The notes below the pieces were generated by a model, which was not told where the DNA came from, made no database searches, and saw only the letters and a program-made list of their open reading frames with translations. DNA of 64,000 bases from DASYPQ01 sp041488095 (GTDB taxonomy: Bacteria > Planctomycetota > UBA1135 > GCA-002686595): positions 87,271-151,270 of the forward strand of contig JBGPOP010000004.1 of assembly GCA_041488095.1 (NCBI GenBank), read 5' to 3'. A program made the translations under genes and the position numbers. Below, in pieces: positions 1 to 8,395 of this stretch; position 1 is the stretch's first letter, and each line of letters starts with the position of its first letter.

Positions 1-2
1 AG

Positions 3-245
3 CGCCTCTACGACCAGATGCCCTCGCCCAAGTACGTCATCGCGATGGGGGCGTGTGCGACCGGTGGCGGGCCGTACTTCAAGTTCGGCTACACGGTGAT
101 GAAGGGCGTCGACCGCTGCGTACCCGTCGACGTCTACATCGCCGGGTGCCCGCCGCGGCCCGAGGCCCTGCTCGAGGGCCTGATGAAGCTGCAGGAAAAG
201 ATCCGCCGCTCTTCCGTGGTGCGCAAGCCCGCGCGCACGGCTTGA
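3..245 (+). CDS. nuoB: NADH-quinone oxidoreductase subunit B, C-terminal part
   Basis: This is the C-terminal 80 residues or so of NuoB; the 5' end lies outside the window. NuoB carries cluster N2, the last Fe-S cluster before quinone, in the peripheral arm of complex I. Two family hallmarks are visible: GACATGGGPY, with one N2 cysteine, and VDVYIAGCPPRPEALLEGL, with the last N2 cysteine followed by the conserved proline pair. The Arg-rich tail ends at a TGA 25 bases before nuoC. It is the first visible gene of a ten-gene nuo operon; nuoA would be expected just upstream. Confidence 0.95.
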   Translation, partial: RLYDQMPSPKYVIAMGACATGGGPYFKFGYTVMKGVDRCVPVDVYIAGCPPRPEALLEGLMKLQEKIRRSSVVRKPARTA

Positions 246-270
246 GGAAGAGCCCGCCCGAAACCCGAGC

Positions 271-801
271 ATGAACTTCGAAGGCATCCACGACCGCCTG
301 CGCGTGATCCGCGTCCCCGGACTGCTCGGGGCGGACTTGCCGCGTCCGCCCATCCCCGGGGAGAAGCACGGCAAGGACAAGGATCCCGGCCGCAGCGGCG
401 ATCCTTTCGTCCTCGTCGATCCCCAGCGGATCGTCGAGTTCCTGCACGTGTGCCGCGACGAGGATCGGCTGCGCTTCGAGGTGCTCGTCGATCTCACCGC
501 GACCGATCCGAAGGCGGAGGACCCGAACCTGTGGATCGGCATGAACCTGCTGTCGATCGAGCGGCGGCAGCGGCTTGCGATCAAGGCGCTCCTGCCGAAA
601 TCCGAGCTGCGGATGCCCTCCTCGACGTCGATCTACCGCGCCGCGCAGTGGCACGAGCGCGAGTGCGCGGAGATGTTCGGCATCACGTTCATCGGCCATC
701 CTGATCCGCGTCACATCCTGCTGCCCGACGACTGGGTCGGGTTCCCGCTGCGCAAGGACTACGTCTTCCCCAAGGAGTACCACGGCATCTCGTGCGAGTA
801 G
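271..801 (+). CDS. nuoC: NADH-quinone oxidoreductase subunit C
   Basis: A 176-residue NuoC, the 30-kDa peripheral-arm subunit that binds NuoD near the quinone site. The core signature is clear in the second half: SIYRAAQWHERECAEMFGI, then GHPDPRHILLPDDW and the FPLRKDY ending typical of the family. The N-terminal third carries a charged insertion rich in Lys, Gly and Asp (about residues 28-48). The ATG at 271 follows nuoB by 25 bases. The stop comes 32 bases before the preferred nuoD start. NuoC and NuoD are separate genes here, not fused as in Escherichia coli. Confidence 0.95.
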   Translation: MNFEGIHDRLRVIRVPGLLGADLPRPPIPGEKHGKDKDPGRSGDPFVLVDPQRIVEFLHVCRDEDRLRFEVLVDLTATDPKAEDPNLWIGMNLLSIERRQRLAIKALLPKSELRMPSSTSIYRAAQWHERECAEMFGITFIGHPDPRHILLPDDWVGFPLRKDYVFPKEYHGISCE

Positions 802-833
802 CACGGGAGACATCGAGGAGGATGAGGACGGCG

Positions 834-2042
834 ATGGCGGCGGAGCAACACGGGAGCATGACGCTCGAGAAGGAGGCGCGAGTGCTCCCCTCGGGCGAGA
901 AGGAGTTCTTCCTCGACGTCCACACCCAGGACATGGAGGTCAACTTCGGCCCGCAGCATCCGGCGACGCACGGCGTGATGCGGATCCTGATCCGCGCGGA
1001 CGGCGAGATCGTCACCGGCGCGCAGCCGCACCTCGGATACCTCCACCGCTGCGCCGAGAAGATCGGCGAGAGCGTCGAGTGGCTCCAGTACCTGCCCTAC
1101 ACCGACCGGTACGACTACCTGTCGGCGATGAACAACAACCTGGGCTACAGCATGGCGGTCGAGGCGCTGATGCCCGGTCTCGAGATCCCGCGCCGCTCGC
1201 ACATGATCCGCACGATCTGCGCCGAGCTGAATCGCATCGGCAGCCACCTGATCGCCTTCGGCACCTACGGCCTCGACATCGGCGCGTTCACGCCCTTCTT
1301 CTACGCCTTCCGCGAGCGCGAGTGGATCATGTCGCTGTTCGAGAAGATCTGCGGCGCGCGCCTGACCTACAGCTTCATCCGCATCGGCGGGGTGTTCAAC
1401 GACGCGCCCCCGGGCTGGCTCCAGGAGATCGAGCGCTTCTGCGACGTCTTCGAGGAGAAGTGGAAGGAGTACGTCGATCTCCTGGTGTTGAACCAGATCT
1501 TCGTCAAGCGCACCGCGAACGTCGGGGTGATCCCCAAGGAGATGGCGCTCGACTTCGGGCTGACCGGGCCGATGCTGCGCGGCTCGGGCGTCGACTTCGA
1601 CCTGCGCCGCGACATGCCCTACTCGCTCTACGGCGAGATGGTGAAGCAGGGCGTGTTCGACGTGGTCCTCGGCCGAGGCGAGAAGGGGACCGTCGGCGAC
1701 TGCTGGGACCGCACCTACTGCCGCGTTTACGAGATGATCGAGTGCATCAAGATCGTGCGCTGGTGCCTCGACAACATCGCGCCGGGGCCTGTGCTCGGGG
1801 ACGTCCCCAAGGTGCTGCGCATCCCGCCCGGCGAGGCCTACGTCGGCATCGAGAATCCGCGCGGGGAGCTGGGGCACTACGTGGTGTCGGACGGCGGCAA
1901 GATCGCCGTGCGCGTGCGCGTGCGCGGGCCCTCGTTCACCAACGTGGCCATCCTCGAGGAGATCCTGCCCGGAGCGCTGATCGCCGACGCGATCGCGATC
2001 ATCGGGTCGACCGACGTCGTCATCGGGGAGACGGACCGCTAA
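834..2042 (+). CDS. nuoD: NADH-quinone oxidoreductase subunit D
   Basis: NuoD, the 49-kDa quinone-site subunit, about 402 residues. The family core VNFGPQHPATHGVMR and the hydrogenase-derived segments HRCAEKIGE and CAELNRIGSHL are intact. So is the C-terminal ENPRGELGHYVVSDGG block, and the protein ends at the expected IIGSTDVVIGETDR. The frame is open from a GTG at 792 inside nuoC, with an ATG at 822. I chose the ATG at 834 because GAGGAGG at 815-821 sits 12 bases before it but directly abuts 822. NuoH follows after four bases. In many bacteria nuoE, F and G lie between nuoD and nuoH; they are absent here. Confidence 0.93.
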   Translation: MAAEQHGSMTLEKEARVLPSGEKEFFLDVHTQDMEVNFGPQHPATHGVMRILIRADGEIVTGAQPHLGYLHRCAEKIGESVEWLQYLPYTDRYDYLSAMNNNLGYSMAVEALMPGLEIPRRSHMIRTICAELNRIGSHLIAFGTYGLDIGAFTPFFYAFREREWIMSLFEKICGARLTYSFIRIGGVFNDAPPGWLQEIERFCDVFEEKWKEYVDLLVLNQIFVKRTANVGVIPKEMALDFGLTGPMLRGSGVDFDLRRDMPYSLYGEMVKQGVFDVVLGRGEKGTVGDCWDRTYCRVYEMIECIKIVRWCLDNIAPGPVLGDVPKVLRIPPGEAYVGIENPRGELGHYVVSDGGKIAVRVRVRGPSFTNVAILEEILPGALIADAIAIIGSTDVVIGETDR

Positions 2043-2046
2043 CGGC

Positions 2047-3135
2047 ATGGAGGGAGGGAACGCATTCCTGACGCTCCTCCAGAAGCTCGCGCCCGCCGGC
2101 GTGCCGCCCTGGGTCCTGGTCCTTTCCGCCGCGCTGGTCGGCATCGTCGTGCTGATCGGCCTCGTGTCCGTGTTCGTGATGTTCTCGGTCTGGCTCGAGC
2201 GCAAGGTCTCCGGCCACATCCAGTGTCGTTACGGGCCGATGTACGCGGGCGGATGGCACGGCTGGGCCCAGTCGCTCGCCGACACGGTCAAGCTTCTCGC
2301 CAAGGAGGACCTGATCCCGCTCGGATCCGACAAGCCGCTCTTCGTCCTGGCGCCCGCGATCATGCTGGCCTCGATCTTCGGTGCGCTGGCCGTGATGCCG
2401 CTGGCGCCGAGCCTGTACTTCACCAACCTGAACCTGGGCCTCTTCGCCATCCTGGCGATGTCCTCGATGACGACGATCGGGGTGGTCATGGCCGGCTGGG
2501 CGTCCAATTCCAAGTGGGCGCTGTACGGCTCGATGCGCGAGGCGGCCCAGGTCGTCGCCTACGAGATCCCCCTGGGCATCTCCCTGCTCGTGCCGCTGAT
2601 GGTCGTCGGCACGTTCAACCTGCGCGAGGCCAGCTCGCAGCAGGCGGTCTGGCTCGGGATGCACTGGGTGATCTTCCAGAATCCGTTCGTGATCCCGGCC
2701 TTCGTCCTGTTCTTCATCGCGGCGCTCGCCGAGACCAAGCGCGCGCCCTTCGACCTGCCCGAGGCGGAGTCGGAGCTCGTCGCCGGTTTCATGACCGAGT
2801 ACTCGGGCCTGCGCTGGTCGTTCTTCTTCCTCGAGGAGTACGCCGCGATGTTCCTGATGTCGGTCGTCGCGGCCGTGTTCTTCCTGGGCGGATTCGAGAG
2901 CCCGCTCACGCACCTCGCGCGGAGGTCCTTCGGCGAGGGGAGCGCGATCCATGAGCTCGTCGCGGCCGGGACCCTGCTGGCCAAGGCCATGTTCGGTGTG
3001 TTCCTGATGATGTGGTTGCGCTGGACCTTGCCGCGCGTTCGCATCGACCAGGTGATGGGCATGGGGTACAAGTACCTCACGCCCCTTGCGCTCGTGTGCG
3101 TCCTGGGCGCGGGGGTGTGGGAGGCGATCTTCTGA
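2047..3135 (+). CDS. nuoH: NADH-quinone oxidoreductase subunit H
   Basis: NuoH is the membrane subunit that builds the quinone chamber with NuoB and NuoD. The 362-residue protein has the usual multi-helix pattern and these conserved loops: LERKVSGHIQCRYGPMYAG after the first helix, ADTVKLLAKED, and ETKRAPFDLPEAESELVAGF with the acidic residues that shape the E-channel. The TEYSGLRWSFFFLEEY segment follows. The start at 2047 lies four bases after the nuoD stop, so translational coupling is likely. Length and motif order are normal for the family. Confidence 0.95.
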   Translation: MEGGNAFLTLLQKLAPAGVPPWVLVLSAALVGIVVLIGLVSVFVMFSVWLERKVSGHIQCRYGPMYAGGWHGWAQSLADTVKLLAKEDLIPLGSDKPLFVLAPAIMLASIFGALAVMPLAPSLYFTNLNLGLFAILAMSSMTTIGVVMAGWASNSKWALYGSMREAAQVVAYEIPLGISLLVPLMVVGTFNLREASSQQAVWLGMHWVIFQNPFVIPAFVLFFIAALAETKRAPFDLPEAESELVAGFMTEYSGLRWSFFFLEEYAAMFLMSVVAAVFFLGGFESPLTHLARRSFGEGSAIHELVAAGTLLAKAMFGVFLMMWLRWTLPRVRIDQVMGMGYKYLTPLALVCVLGAGVWEAIF

Positions 3136-3160
3136 GGCGCGATCGCGCCGCAGGCCACGC

Positions 3161-3715
3161 ATGAGTGCCGCCAAGACCTACTTCAAGAACGTCTGGGACA
3201 GCGTGGCGACGACGCTCGTCGGCATGAAGATCACGGGCAAGTACCTGCTCCAGAAACCGATCACGGTGCAGTACCCCGACGAGCGCCTGCCGATCCCCGA
3301 GCGCTACCGCGGGATCCACTACCTCGAACAGGAGAAGTGCATCGACTGCCTGGCGTGCGCGCGCGCGTGCCCCATCGACTGCATCGAGATGGACGCGGTG
3401 CGGCACGGCAAGGAGCTCGAGTGGATCTCGTTCACGCTCGACTACCAGAAATGCATGTTCTGCGAGCTGTGCGTCTATCCCTGCCCGAAGGACTGCATCC
3501 ACATGGGCACGGAGTTCGCCTTCGTGACCTACGACCGCAGCGAGTTGAAGCACGACCTCCTCTCCTTCAAGGGCATGGCCAAGGAGGCGCGCATCCGCAT
3601 GAAGGACGCGGAGGTGAAGAAGAAGGAGAAGGAGGCCGCCAAGGCCGCCAAGGGCGCAGGCGAGACCGCCGCGTCGGCGCCGCCGGCCGGACCTCAGGCG
3701 GAAGGCCACGCCTGA
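3161..3715 (+). CDS. nuoI: NADH-quinone oxidoreductase subunit I (2x[4Fe-4S])
   Basis: NuoI is the ferredoxin-like subunit carrying clusters N6a and N6b, which pass electrons to NuoB. The 184-residue product has both Cys motifs: CIDCLACARACPIDCIEM and CMFCELCVYPCPKDC. The ATG at 3161 starts MSAAKTYFKNVWDS, which fits the family's N-terminal helix; an upstream in-frame start at 3086 lies inside nuoH and is less likely. A Lys/Ala-rich tail of about 35 residues extends past the usual core and looks unstructured. NuoJ starts two bases after the stop codon begins the gap. Confidence 0.94.
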   Translation: MSAAKTYFKNVWDSVATTLVGMKITGKYLLQKPITVQYPDERLPIPERYRGIHYLEQEKCIDCLACARACPIDCIEMDAVRHGKELEWISFTLDYQKCMFCELCVYPCPKDCIHMGTEFAFVTYDRSELKHDLLSFKGMAKEARIRMKDAEVKKKEKEAAKAAKGAGETAASAPPAGPQAEGHA

Positions 3716-3716
3716 G

Positions 3717-4349
3717 ATGGAGCGCTCTTCCAAGGTCTTCTACGCGCTTCTCGCGTTGCTCGCGCTGGCGTTGATCGGGGGCGGCCTCGGTGCCGCCGGG
3801 GGCGAGGGCCTCGCGTTCGGGCTCTTCGCCTTCCTCACGGTCGGTGGCGGCCTGATGTGCGTCTTCGAGCGTTCCGTCGTGCGCAGCGCCTTCTCGCTGC
3901 TCGCCACCTTCTCGGGCACGGCCGGACTGTTCCTGCTGCTCGGCGCGGACTTCCTGGCGATGGCCCAGATCCTGATCTACGTGGGTGGAATCCTGGCGCT
4001 GATCCTGTTCGGGGTCATGTTGACCCCGCCGGACCTCACGGAGCGGAGGCTGCCGCGTGTCGTGACGGGACTCGTGCTCGTCGGCGGAGCGGTCGCGTGG
4101 ATCGGCTTCCAGGTGCGCGCGAGCGTCGTGTGGGCGACCGCGGAGACGCTGCCGCCGCTCGAGAGCAATGCGCGCCGGATCGGCGTGGGATTCCTGGCGG
4201 CCGGGCAATACGTCGTGCCCTTCGAGCTGGCGGCGGTCGTGCTGACCGTCGCGCTCGTCGCGGCGGTCTACATCGCGCGGCGCAAGAAGTCCGACCTCGA
4301 GCCGGATGCGGTAGAAGGCGACCCCGCGCCGCGGACGGGAGAACCGTGA
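3717..4349 (+). CDS. nuoJ: NADH-quinone oxidoreductase subunit J
   Basis: NuoJ, a small membrane subunit whose third helix contains the pi-bulge region coupling quinone chemistry to proton transfer. The 210-residue product has five predicted membrane segments. It also has the recognisable SVVRSAFSLLATFSGTAGLFLLLGADFLAMAQILIYVGG region, here cited in two overlapping parts: SVVRSAFSLLA and ADFLAMAQILIYVGG. A hydrophilic C-terminal tail follows the last helix. Its TGA overlaps the nuoK ATG in the form ATGA, so the two are probably translationally coupled. Confidence 0.92.
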   Translation: MERSSKVFYALLALLALALIGGGLGAAGGEGLAFGLFAFLTVGGGLMCVFERSVVRSAFSLLATFSGTAGLFLLLGADFLAMAQILIYVGGILALILFGVMLTPPDLTERRLPRVVTGLVLVGGAVAWIGFQVRASVVWATAETLPPLESNARRIGVGFLAAGQYVVPFELAAVVLTVALVAAVYIARRKKSDLEPDAVEGDPAPRTGEP

Positions 4350-4651
4350 TGGGAGTGGGAGCCTACCTGGCCGTCTCGGCCGCGCTGTTCGCGCTCGGGA
4401 TCGTGGCCATCGTCGTGCGGCGCAACGTGCTGTACGTGCTCATGGGGATCGAGATGATCCTGAACGCCGCCAACATCAACTTCGTGGCCTTCAGCCGCCA
4501 CAACGGAGGCCGCCTCGACGGCCAGATGTTCGCGATCTTCGTGATCATCCTGGCTGCGGCCGAGGCCGCGGTGGCGCTGGCGATCGTGCTCAACGTCGTC
4601 CAGCTGTTCGACTCGGTCAATCCAGGCGGCGTCGACCAGCTCCGCGACTGA
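4349..4651 (+). CDS. nuoK: NADH-quinone oxidoreductase subunit K
   Basis: NuoK, the MrpC-like proton-channel subunit, 100 residues and three transmembrane segments. Diagnostic residues are present: the buried Glu in LYVLMGIEMILNAANINFV and the second Glu in AAAEAAVALAIVL. The ATG at 4349 shares a base with the nuoJ stop. The frame is open further upstream, but an earlier start would run through nuoJ and add residues the family lacks. NuoL follows after 16 bases. Confidence 0.95.
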   Translation: MGVGAYLAVSAALFALGIVAIVVRRNVLYVLMGIEMILNAANINFVAFSRHNGGRLDGQMFAIFVIILAAAEAAVALAIVLNVVQLFDSVNPGGVDQLRD

Positions 4652-4667
4652 CCCGGCGAACCCTCCC

Positions 4668-6812
4668 ATGCCGCGCTTCGACCCCGCCACCGACTGGAAG
4701 CTCCTGCTCGCCGTGCCGGCGATCCCGCTGGCCGGGTTCGTCGTGAACCTTTTCCTCGAGCGCAGCCTGCCGCGCAAGGGCGACTGGCTCCTGACGGGCG
4801 GCATGTTCGTCGTGATGGCGATCGCGCTGTGGATGGCCGCCAAGGCGATCGCGGCCGGCTTCGCGGGCGAGGAATTCTTCCACCAGTCCCGACAGGACGG
4901 CTTCGCCTGGTCCTGGCTCTATCAGACCGGCAAGAGCCCCGATTCGCCGCTCAACCTGACCGCCGGGATCCTCTACGACAACCTCGGCGCCGCGATGCTC
5001 GCGGTCGTCGGCGTCGTGTCGTTCTTCGTGCACCTGTTCTCGATCGGCTACATGAAGGGCGACCGCCGCTACCACATCTTCTTCGCGAACATCAGCCTGT
5101 TCACGTTCGCGATGCTCGGGCTCGTCCTCTCGGACAACCTGCTCATCTTCTTCGTGTTCTGGGAGCTGATGGGGCTGATGTCCTACCTGCTCATCGGACA
5201 CTTCGCCCACGATCCCGGCCACCCGCGCAACCTCTTCGCCACGTCGGCCTGCAAGAAGGCCTTCCTGACCACGCGCGTCGGGGACACGTGCCTCCTGGTG
5301 GGCATGATGATCTTCTACTGGAAGTTCCAGACGCTGCAGTTCACGGAGCTCTGGCGCCTCGCGCAGGAGGAGGTCGCGCGCCACGGCGGATACTACCCGA
5401 CCTGGATGACCGTCGCGGGCCTGTTCATCTTCGGCGGCACGGTCGGCAAGTCGGCGCAGTTCCCGCTGCACATCTGGCTGCCGGACGCGATGGAAGGACC
5501 GACGCCCGTGTCGGCGATGATCCACGCGGCGACCATGGTCGCGGCGGGCGTCTTCCTGCTCGGACGGACCTTTCCGTTGATGAGCCCGGAGGTCCTCGCG
5601 GTCGTGACCGTGGTCGGCTCGTTCACCGCTCTCTTCGCGGCGACGATCGGCACGACGGTCAACGACATCAAGGGCGTGCTCGCCTACTCGACGATCTCGC
5701 AGCTCGGCTTCATGGTCGCGGCCTGTGGCCTGGGCGGCGTCGTGTTCGGCATGTTCCACATGGTCACGCACGCCTTCTTCAAGGCCTGCCTGTTCCTGTG
5801 CGCCGGCTCGGTGATCCACGGCTGCCACCACGAGCAGGACATGCGCCGGATGGGAGGGCTCAGGAAGTTCATGCCGGTGACCTTCGCCTGCATGCTCGCC
5901 TCGACGCTCGCGATCGCCGGCATCCCGCTGTTCTCGGGCTTCTATTCCAAGGACGAGATCATCAAGACGGCGTTCGAGAGGAGCCTGACGCACTTCGAGG
6001 GGGCGAGCTTCTTCGCCGCGCTGGCGCTGCCCGCGGCGGCGCTCCTGACCGCGTTCTACATGTTCCGGCTGATGTTCATGACCTTCTTCGGCGCCTACCG
6101 CGGAGCCGAGGCGCACGGGCACGGTCACGAAGACCACGGGCACGCCCACGTCCCGCACGAGTCTCCCTGGCCGATCACGGTGGCGCTCTGCGGCTTGGCG
6201 CTCCTGGGCATCCTGGGCGGACATTTCTGGCTCGCAGCGCCGGGCGATCCGCTCGCGAGCCACACGCCGCCGTGGTTCCTGAGGATGGTGAGCCTCGAGC
6301 GCCTCTACGGAGGCCTCGTCGCCGAGCCGCACGTCTCCGAGCACGTCGAGCACCAGGCGCACGGTCTCGCGCTCTCGATCTCGCTCGGAGTCGCGCTTGC
6401 CGGCCTCTTGATCGCCTTCCTCCTGTACCAGGCGCGGAAGATCGATCCAGCCAGGATCGTCCGCGCCCTCGGCGGCGTCTACCACACGGTCGCGAACAAG
6501 TACTGGATCGACGAGATCGTGAACGCGACCGTCGTCCGCCCCACGATCGGGCTCGCCCTGGCGCAGAAGTGGTTCGACGAGAACGTCGTCGACGGCATCG
6601 TCAACGGCCTCGGGATCCTGAACCGGACCCTGGGGTTCGTCAGCGCCTGGTTCGACCTGAAGGGCGTCGACGGCGCCGTCAACGGCGTCGGAGCGACGAC
6701 CCAGGCCTTCGGATCGGTCGCGCGCCTGTTCCAGACCGGACGGATCCAGCAGTACGTCACCTTCGCCGTGGCAGGCGGCCTCCTCCTTGCCGCCTGGCTG
6801 ATCCTGAGCTGA
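4668..6812 (+). CDS. nuoL: NADH-quinone oxidoreductase subunit L
   Basis: NuoL, the distal antiporter-like proton-pumping subunit, 714 residues. The core includes FFVFWELMGLMSYLLIGHF, TVGKSAQFPLHIWLPDAMEGPTPVSA (the Lys and the HIWLPDAMEGPTP loop are family hallmarks), and the ITQL-type stretch STISQLGFMVAACGLG. It is longer than the common 610-660 residues because of a His-rich loop near residues 480-498 (GHGHEDHGHAHVPHESPW) and a long C-terminal extension with the lateral helix. His-rich loops before the HESPW motif are common in NuoL, so this is not exceptional. Spacing to nuoK and nuoM fits one operon. Confidence 0.95.
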   Translation: MPRFDPATDWKLLLAVPAIPLAGFVVNLFLERSLPRKGDWLLTGGMFVVMAIALWMAAKAIAAGFAGEEFFHQSRQDGFAWSWLYQTGKSPDSPLNLTAGILYDNLGAAMLAVVGVVSFFVHLFSIGYMKGDRRYHIFFANISLFTFAMLGLVLSDNLLIFFVFWELMGLMSYLLIGHFAHDPGHPRNLFATSACKKAFLTTRVGDTCLLVGMMIFYWKFQTLQFTELWRLAQEEVARHGGYYPTWMTVAGLFIFGGTVGKSAQFPLHIWLPDAMEGPTPVSAMIHAATMVAAGVFLLGRTFPLMSPEVLAVVTVVGSFTALFAATIGTTVNDIKGVLAYSTISQLGFMVAACGLGGVVFGMFHMVTHAFFKACLFLCAGSVIHGCHHEQDMRRMGGLRKFMPVTFACMLASTLAIAGIPLFSGFYSKDEIIKTAFERSLTHFEGASFFAALALPAAALLTAFYMFRLMFMTFFGAYRGAEAHGHGHEDHGHAHVPHESPWPITVALCGLALLGILGGHFWLAAPGDPLASHTPPWFLRMVSLERLYGGLVAEPHVSEHVEHQAHGLALSISLGVALAGLLIAFLLYQARKIDPARIVRALGGVYHTVANKYWIDEIVNATVVRPTIGLALAQKWFDENVVDGIVNGLGILNRTLGFVSAWFDLKGVDGAVNGVGATTQAFGSVARLFQTGRIQQYVTFAVAGGLLLAAWLILS

Positions 6813-6843
6813 CCGAGCACCCGACCACGACACCGGACGCTTC

Positions 6844-8376
6844 ATGCACACCCACATCCTCACCTGGATCACCTTCGTCCCTCTGATCGGGATGGCGGTC
6901 ATCCTGTGCCTACCCCGCAACGCGACGGCAGCGATCAAGGGCGTGAGCCTGGTCGCGACGTTCATCCCGCTCGTGCTCGCGACGCAGGTCTACTTCGGGA
7001 TGTTCGACAAGACCGCGTCGGGGTTCCAGCTGGTCGAGCGCGCGAGCTGGATCGCGGGGATCAAGGCCCAGTACTTCATGGGCATCGACGGGATCTCGCT
7101 GTCCCTCGTGTGGCTGACGACGCTCCTGCTCTTCATCGCCGTGCCGGCGAGCTTCAACATCGAGAAGGCGCAGAAATCCTATTACGCCCTGCTCATGCTC
7201 CTCGAGGTCGGCATCACGGGCGTGTTCGTTTCGCTGGACTTCTTCCTCTTCTACGTGTTCTGGGAAATCATGCTCCTGCCGATGTACTTCCTCATCGGCA
7301 TCTGGGGCGGCCCGCGGCGCGAGTACGCGGCCATCAAGTTCTTCCTGTACACGCTGGCGGGCTCGGTGCTGATGCTCGTCGCGGTCGTCGCGTTGCGGAT
7401 CGATAGCGGGAGCTTCTCGATCCCCGACCTGATCTCGATGGCCCACGCCGGGAGGTTGACCGGGGAGCACCTGCCCTACGGCGGGATGCTGGTGGGGATG
7501 AAGTTCGCGACCTGGGTGTTCTGGTTCCTGTTCGTGGCCTTCGCGATCAAGGTGCCGGTCGTGCCTTTCCACACCTGGCTGCCCGATGCGCACGTGCAGG
7601 CGCCGACGCCGATCTCGGTGATCCTGGCAGGCATCCTGCTGAAGCTCGGGGGCTACGGGATGATGCGAGCGTGCTTCCCGATCGTCCCGGGCGCCTTCCA
7701 CGAGTTCGCGTTCGTGCTGGGAGTGCTCGGCGTCACCAGCATCGTGTACGGCTCCTTCGTCGCGCTGGGCCAGACGGACTTCAAGCGGATGATCGCGTAC
7801 AGCTCGGTGGGCCACATGGGATACGTGCTGCTCGGGTTCGCCGCGCTCACGGAACAAGGGATGAACGGCGCCGCCCTCCAGATGTTCAACCACGGCACGT
7901 CCTCGGCCGCGTGCTTCCTCGTGGTCGGCGTTCTCTACGACCGCGCCCACCACCGCGACCTGAACGGCTTCGGCGGGATATCGCAGGTGATGCCGCGCTA
8001 CTGGGCGCTGAGCACGGTCGCGTTCTTCGCCTCGATCGGGTTGCCCGGCATGGGCGGCTTCATCTCGGAGTGGATGACGCTCGTCGGCGCCTTCCAGTCG
8101 GGCGACCCGCGCTTCCGGATCCTGGTGCTCATCTCGACCATAGGGATCGTGATCACCGCGGCGTACCTCTTGTGGGCGATGCAGCGCGTGTTCCTGGGCA
8201 AGCTCAACGAGAAGTACAAGGATCTCCCGGACATCAGCTTCCGCGAGGTCTTCAGCCAGGCGCCTCTGCTGTTCCTGTGCATCCTGCTCGGCGTGTTCCC
8301 CTTCCTGCTGCTCGACTGGATGAGCGTGAGCGTCAGAGGTCTCGTCAGCATGCTGGGCGGGATCTTGCAGGGGTGA
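6844..8376 (+). CDS. nuoM: NADH-quinone oxidoreductase subunit M
   Basis: NuoM, the middle antiporter-like subunit, 510 residues with about 14 membrane helices. Recognisable segments are FYVFWEIMLLPMYFLIGIWGG, with the conserved Glu, KVPVVPFHTWLPDAHVQAPT, and AYSSVGHMGYVLLG. The C-terminal FREVFSQAPLLFLCILLGVFP region is also typical. The ATG at 6844 lies 31 bases after the nuoL stop. Length and order match an ordinary NuoM, and I see no internal insertion. Confidence 0.95.
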   Translation: MHTHILTWITFVPLIGMAVILCLPRNATAAIKGVSLVATFIPLVLATQVYFGMFDKTASGFQLVERASWIAGIKAQYFMGIDGISLSLVWLTTLLLFIAVPASFNIEKAQKSYYALLMLLEVGITGVFVSLDFFLFYVFWEIMLLPMYFLIGIWGGPRREYAAIKFFLYTLAGSVLMLVAVVALRIDSGSFSIPDLISMAHAGRLTGEHLPYGGMLVGMKFATWVFWFLFVAFAIKVPVVPFHTWLPDAHVQAPTPISVILAGILLKLGGYGMMRACFPIVPGAFHEFAFVLGVLGVTSIVYGSFVALGQTDFKRMIAYSSVGHMGYVLLGFAALTEQGMNGAALQMFNHGTSSAACFLVVGVLYDRAHHRDLNGFGGISQVMPRYWALSTVAFFASIGLPGMGGFISEWMTLVGAFQSGDPRFRILVLISTIGIVITAAYLLWAMQRVFLGKLNEKYKDLPDISFREVFSQAPLLFLCILLGVFPFLLLDWMSVSVRGLVSMLGGILQG

Positions 8377-8395
8377 GCCCGAGGAACCTCGGTCC

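Noticed and set aside
6112..6165. His-rich loop in nuoL considered as a special metal site
   Set aside because: Similar His-rich stretches before the HESPW motif are frequent in NuoL proteins, so it is not distinctive.
4617..6965. Minus-strand open frame antisense to nuoL
   Set aside because: Composition shadow rich in Arg, Glu and Gly; nuoL motifs on the plus strand are decisive.
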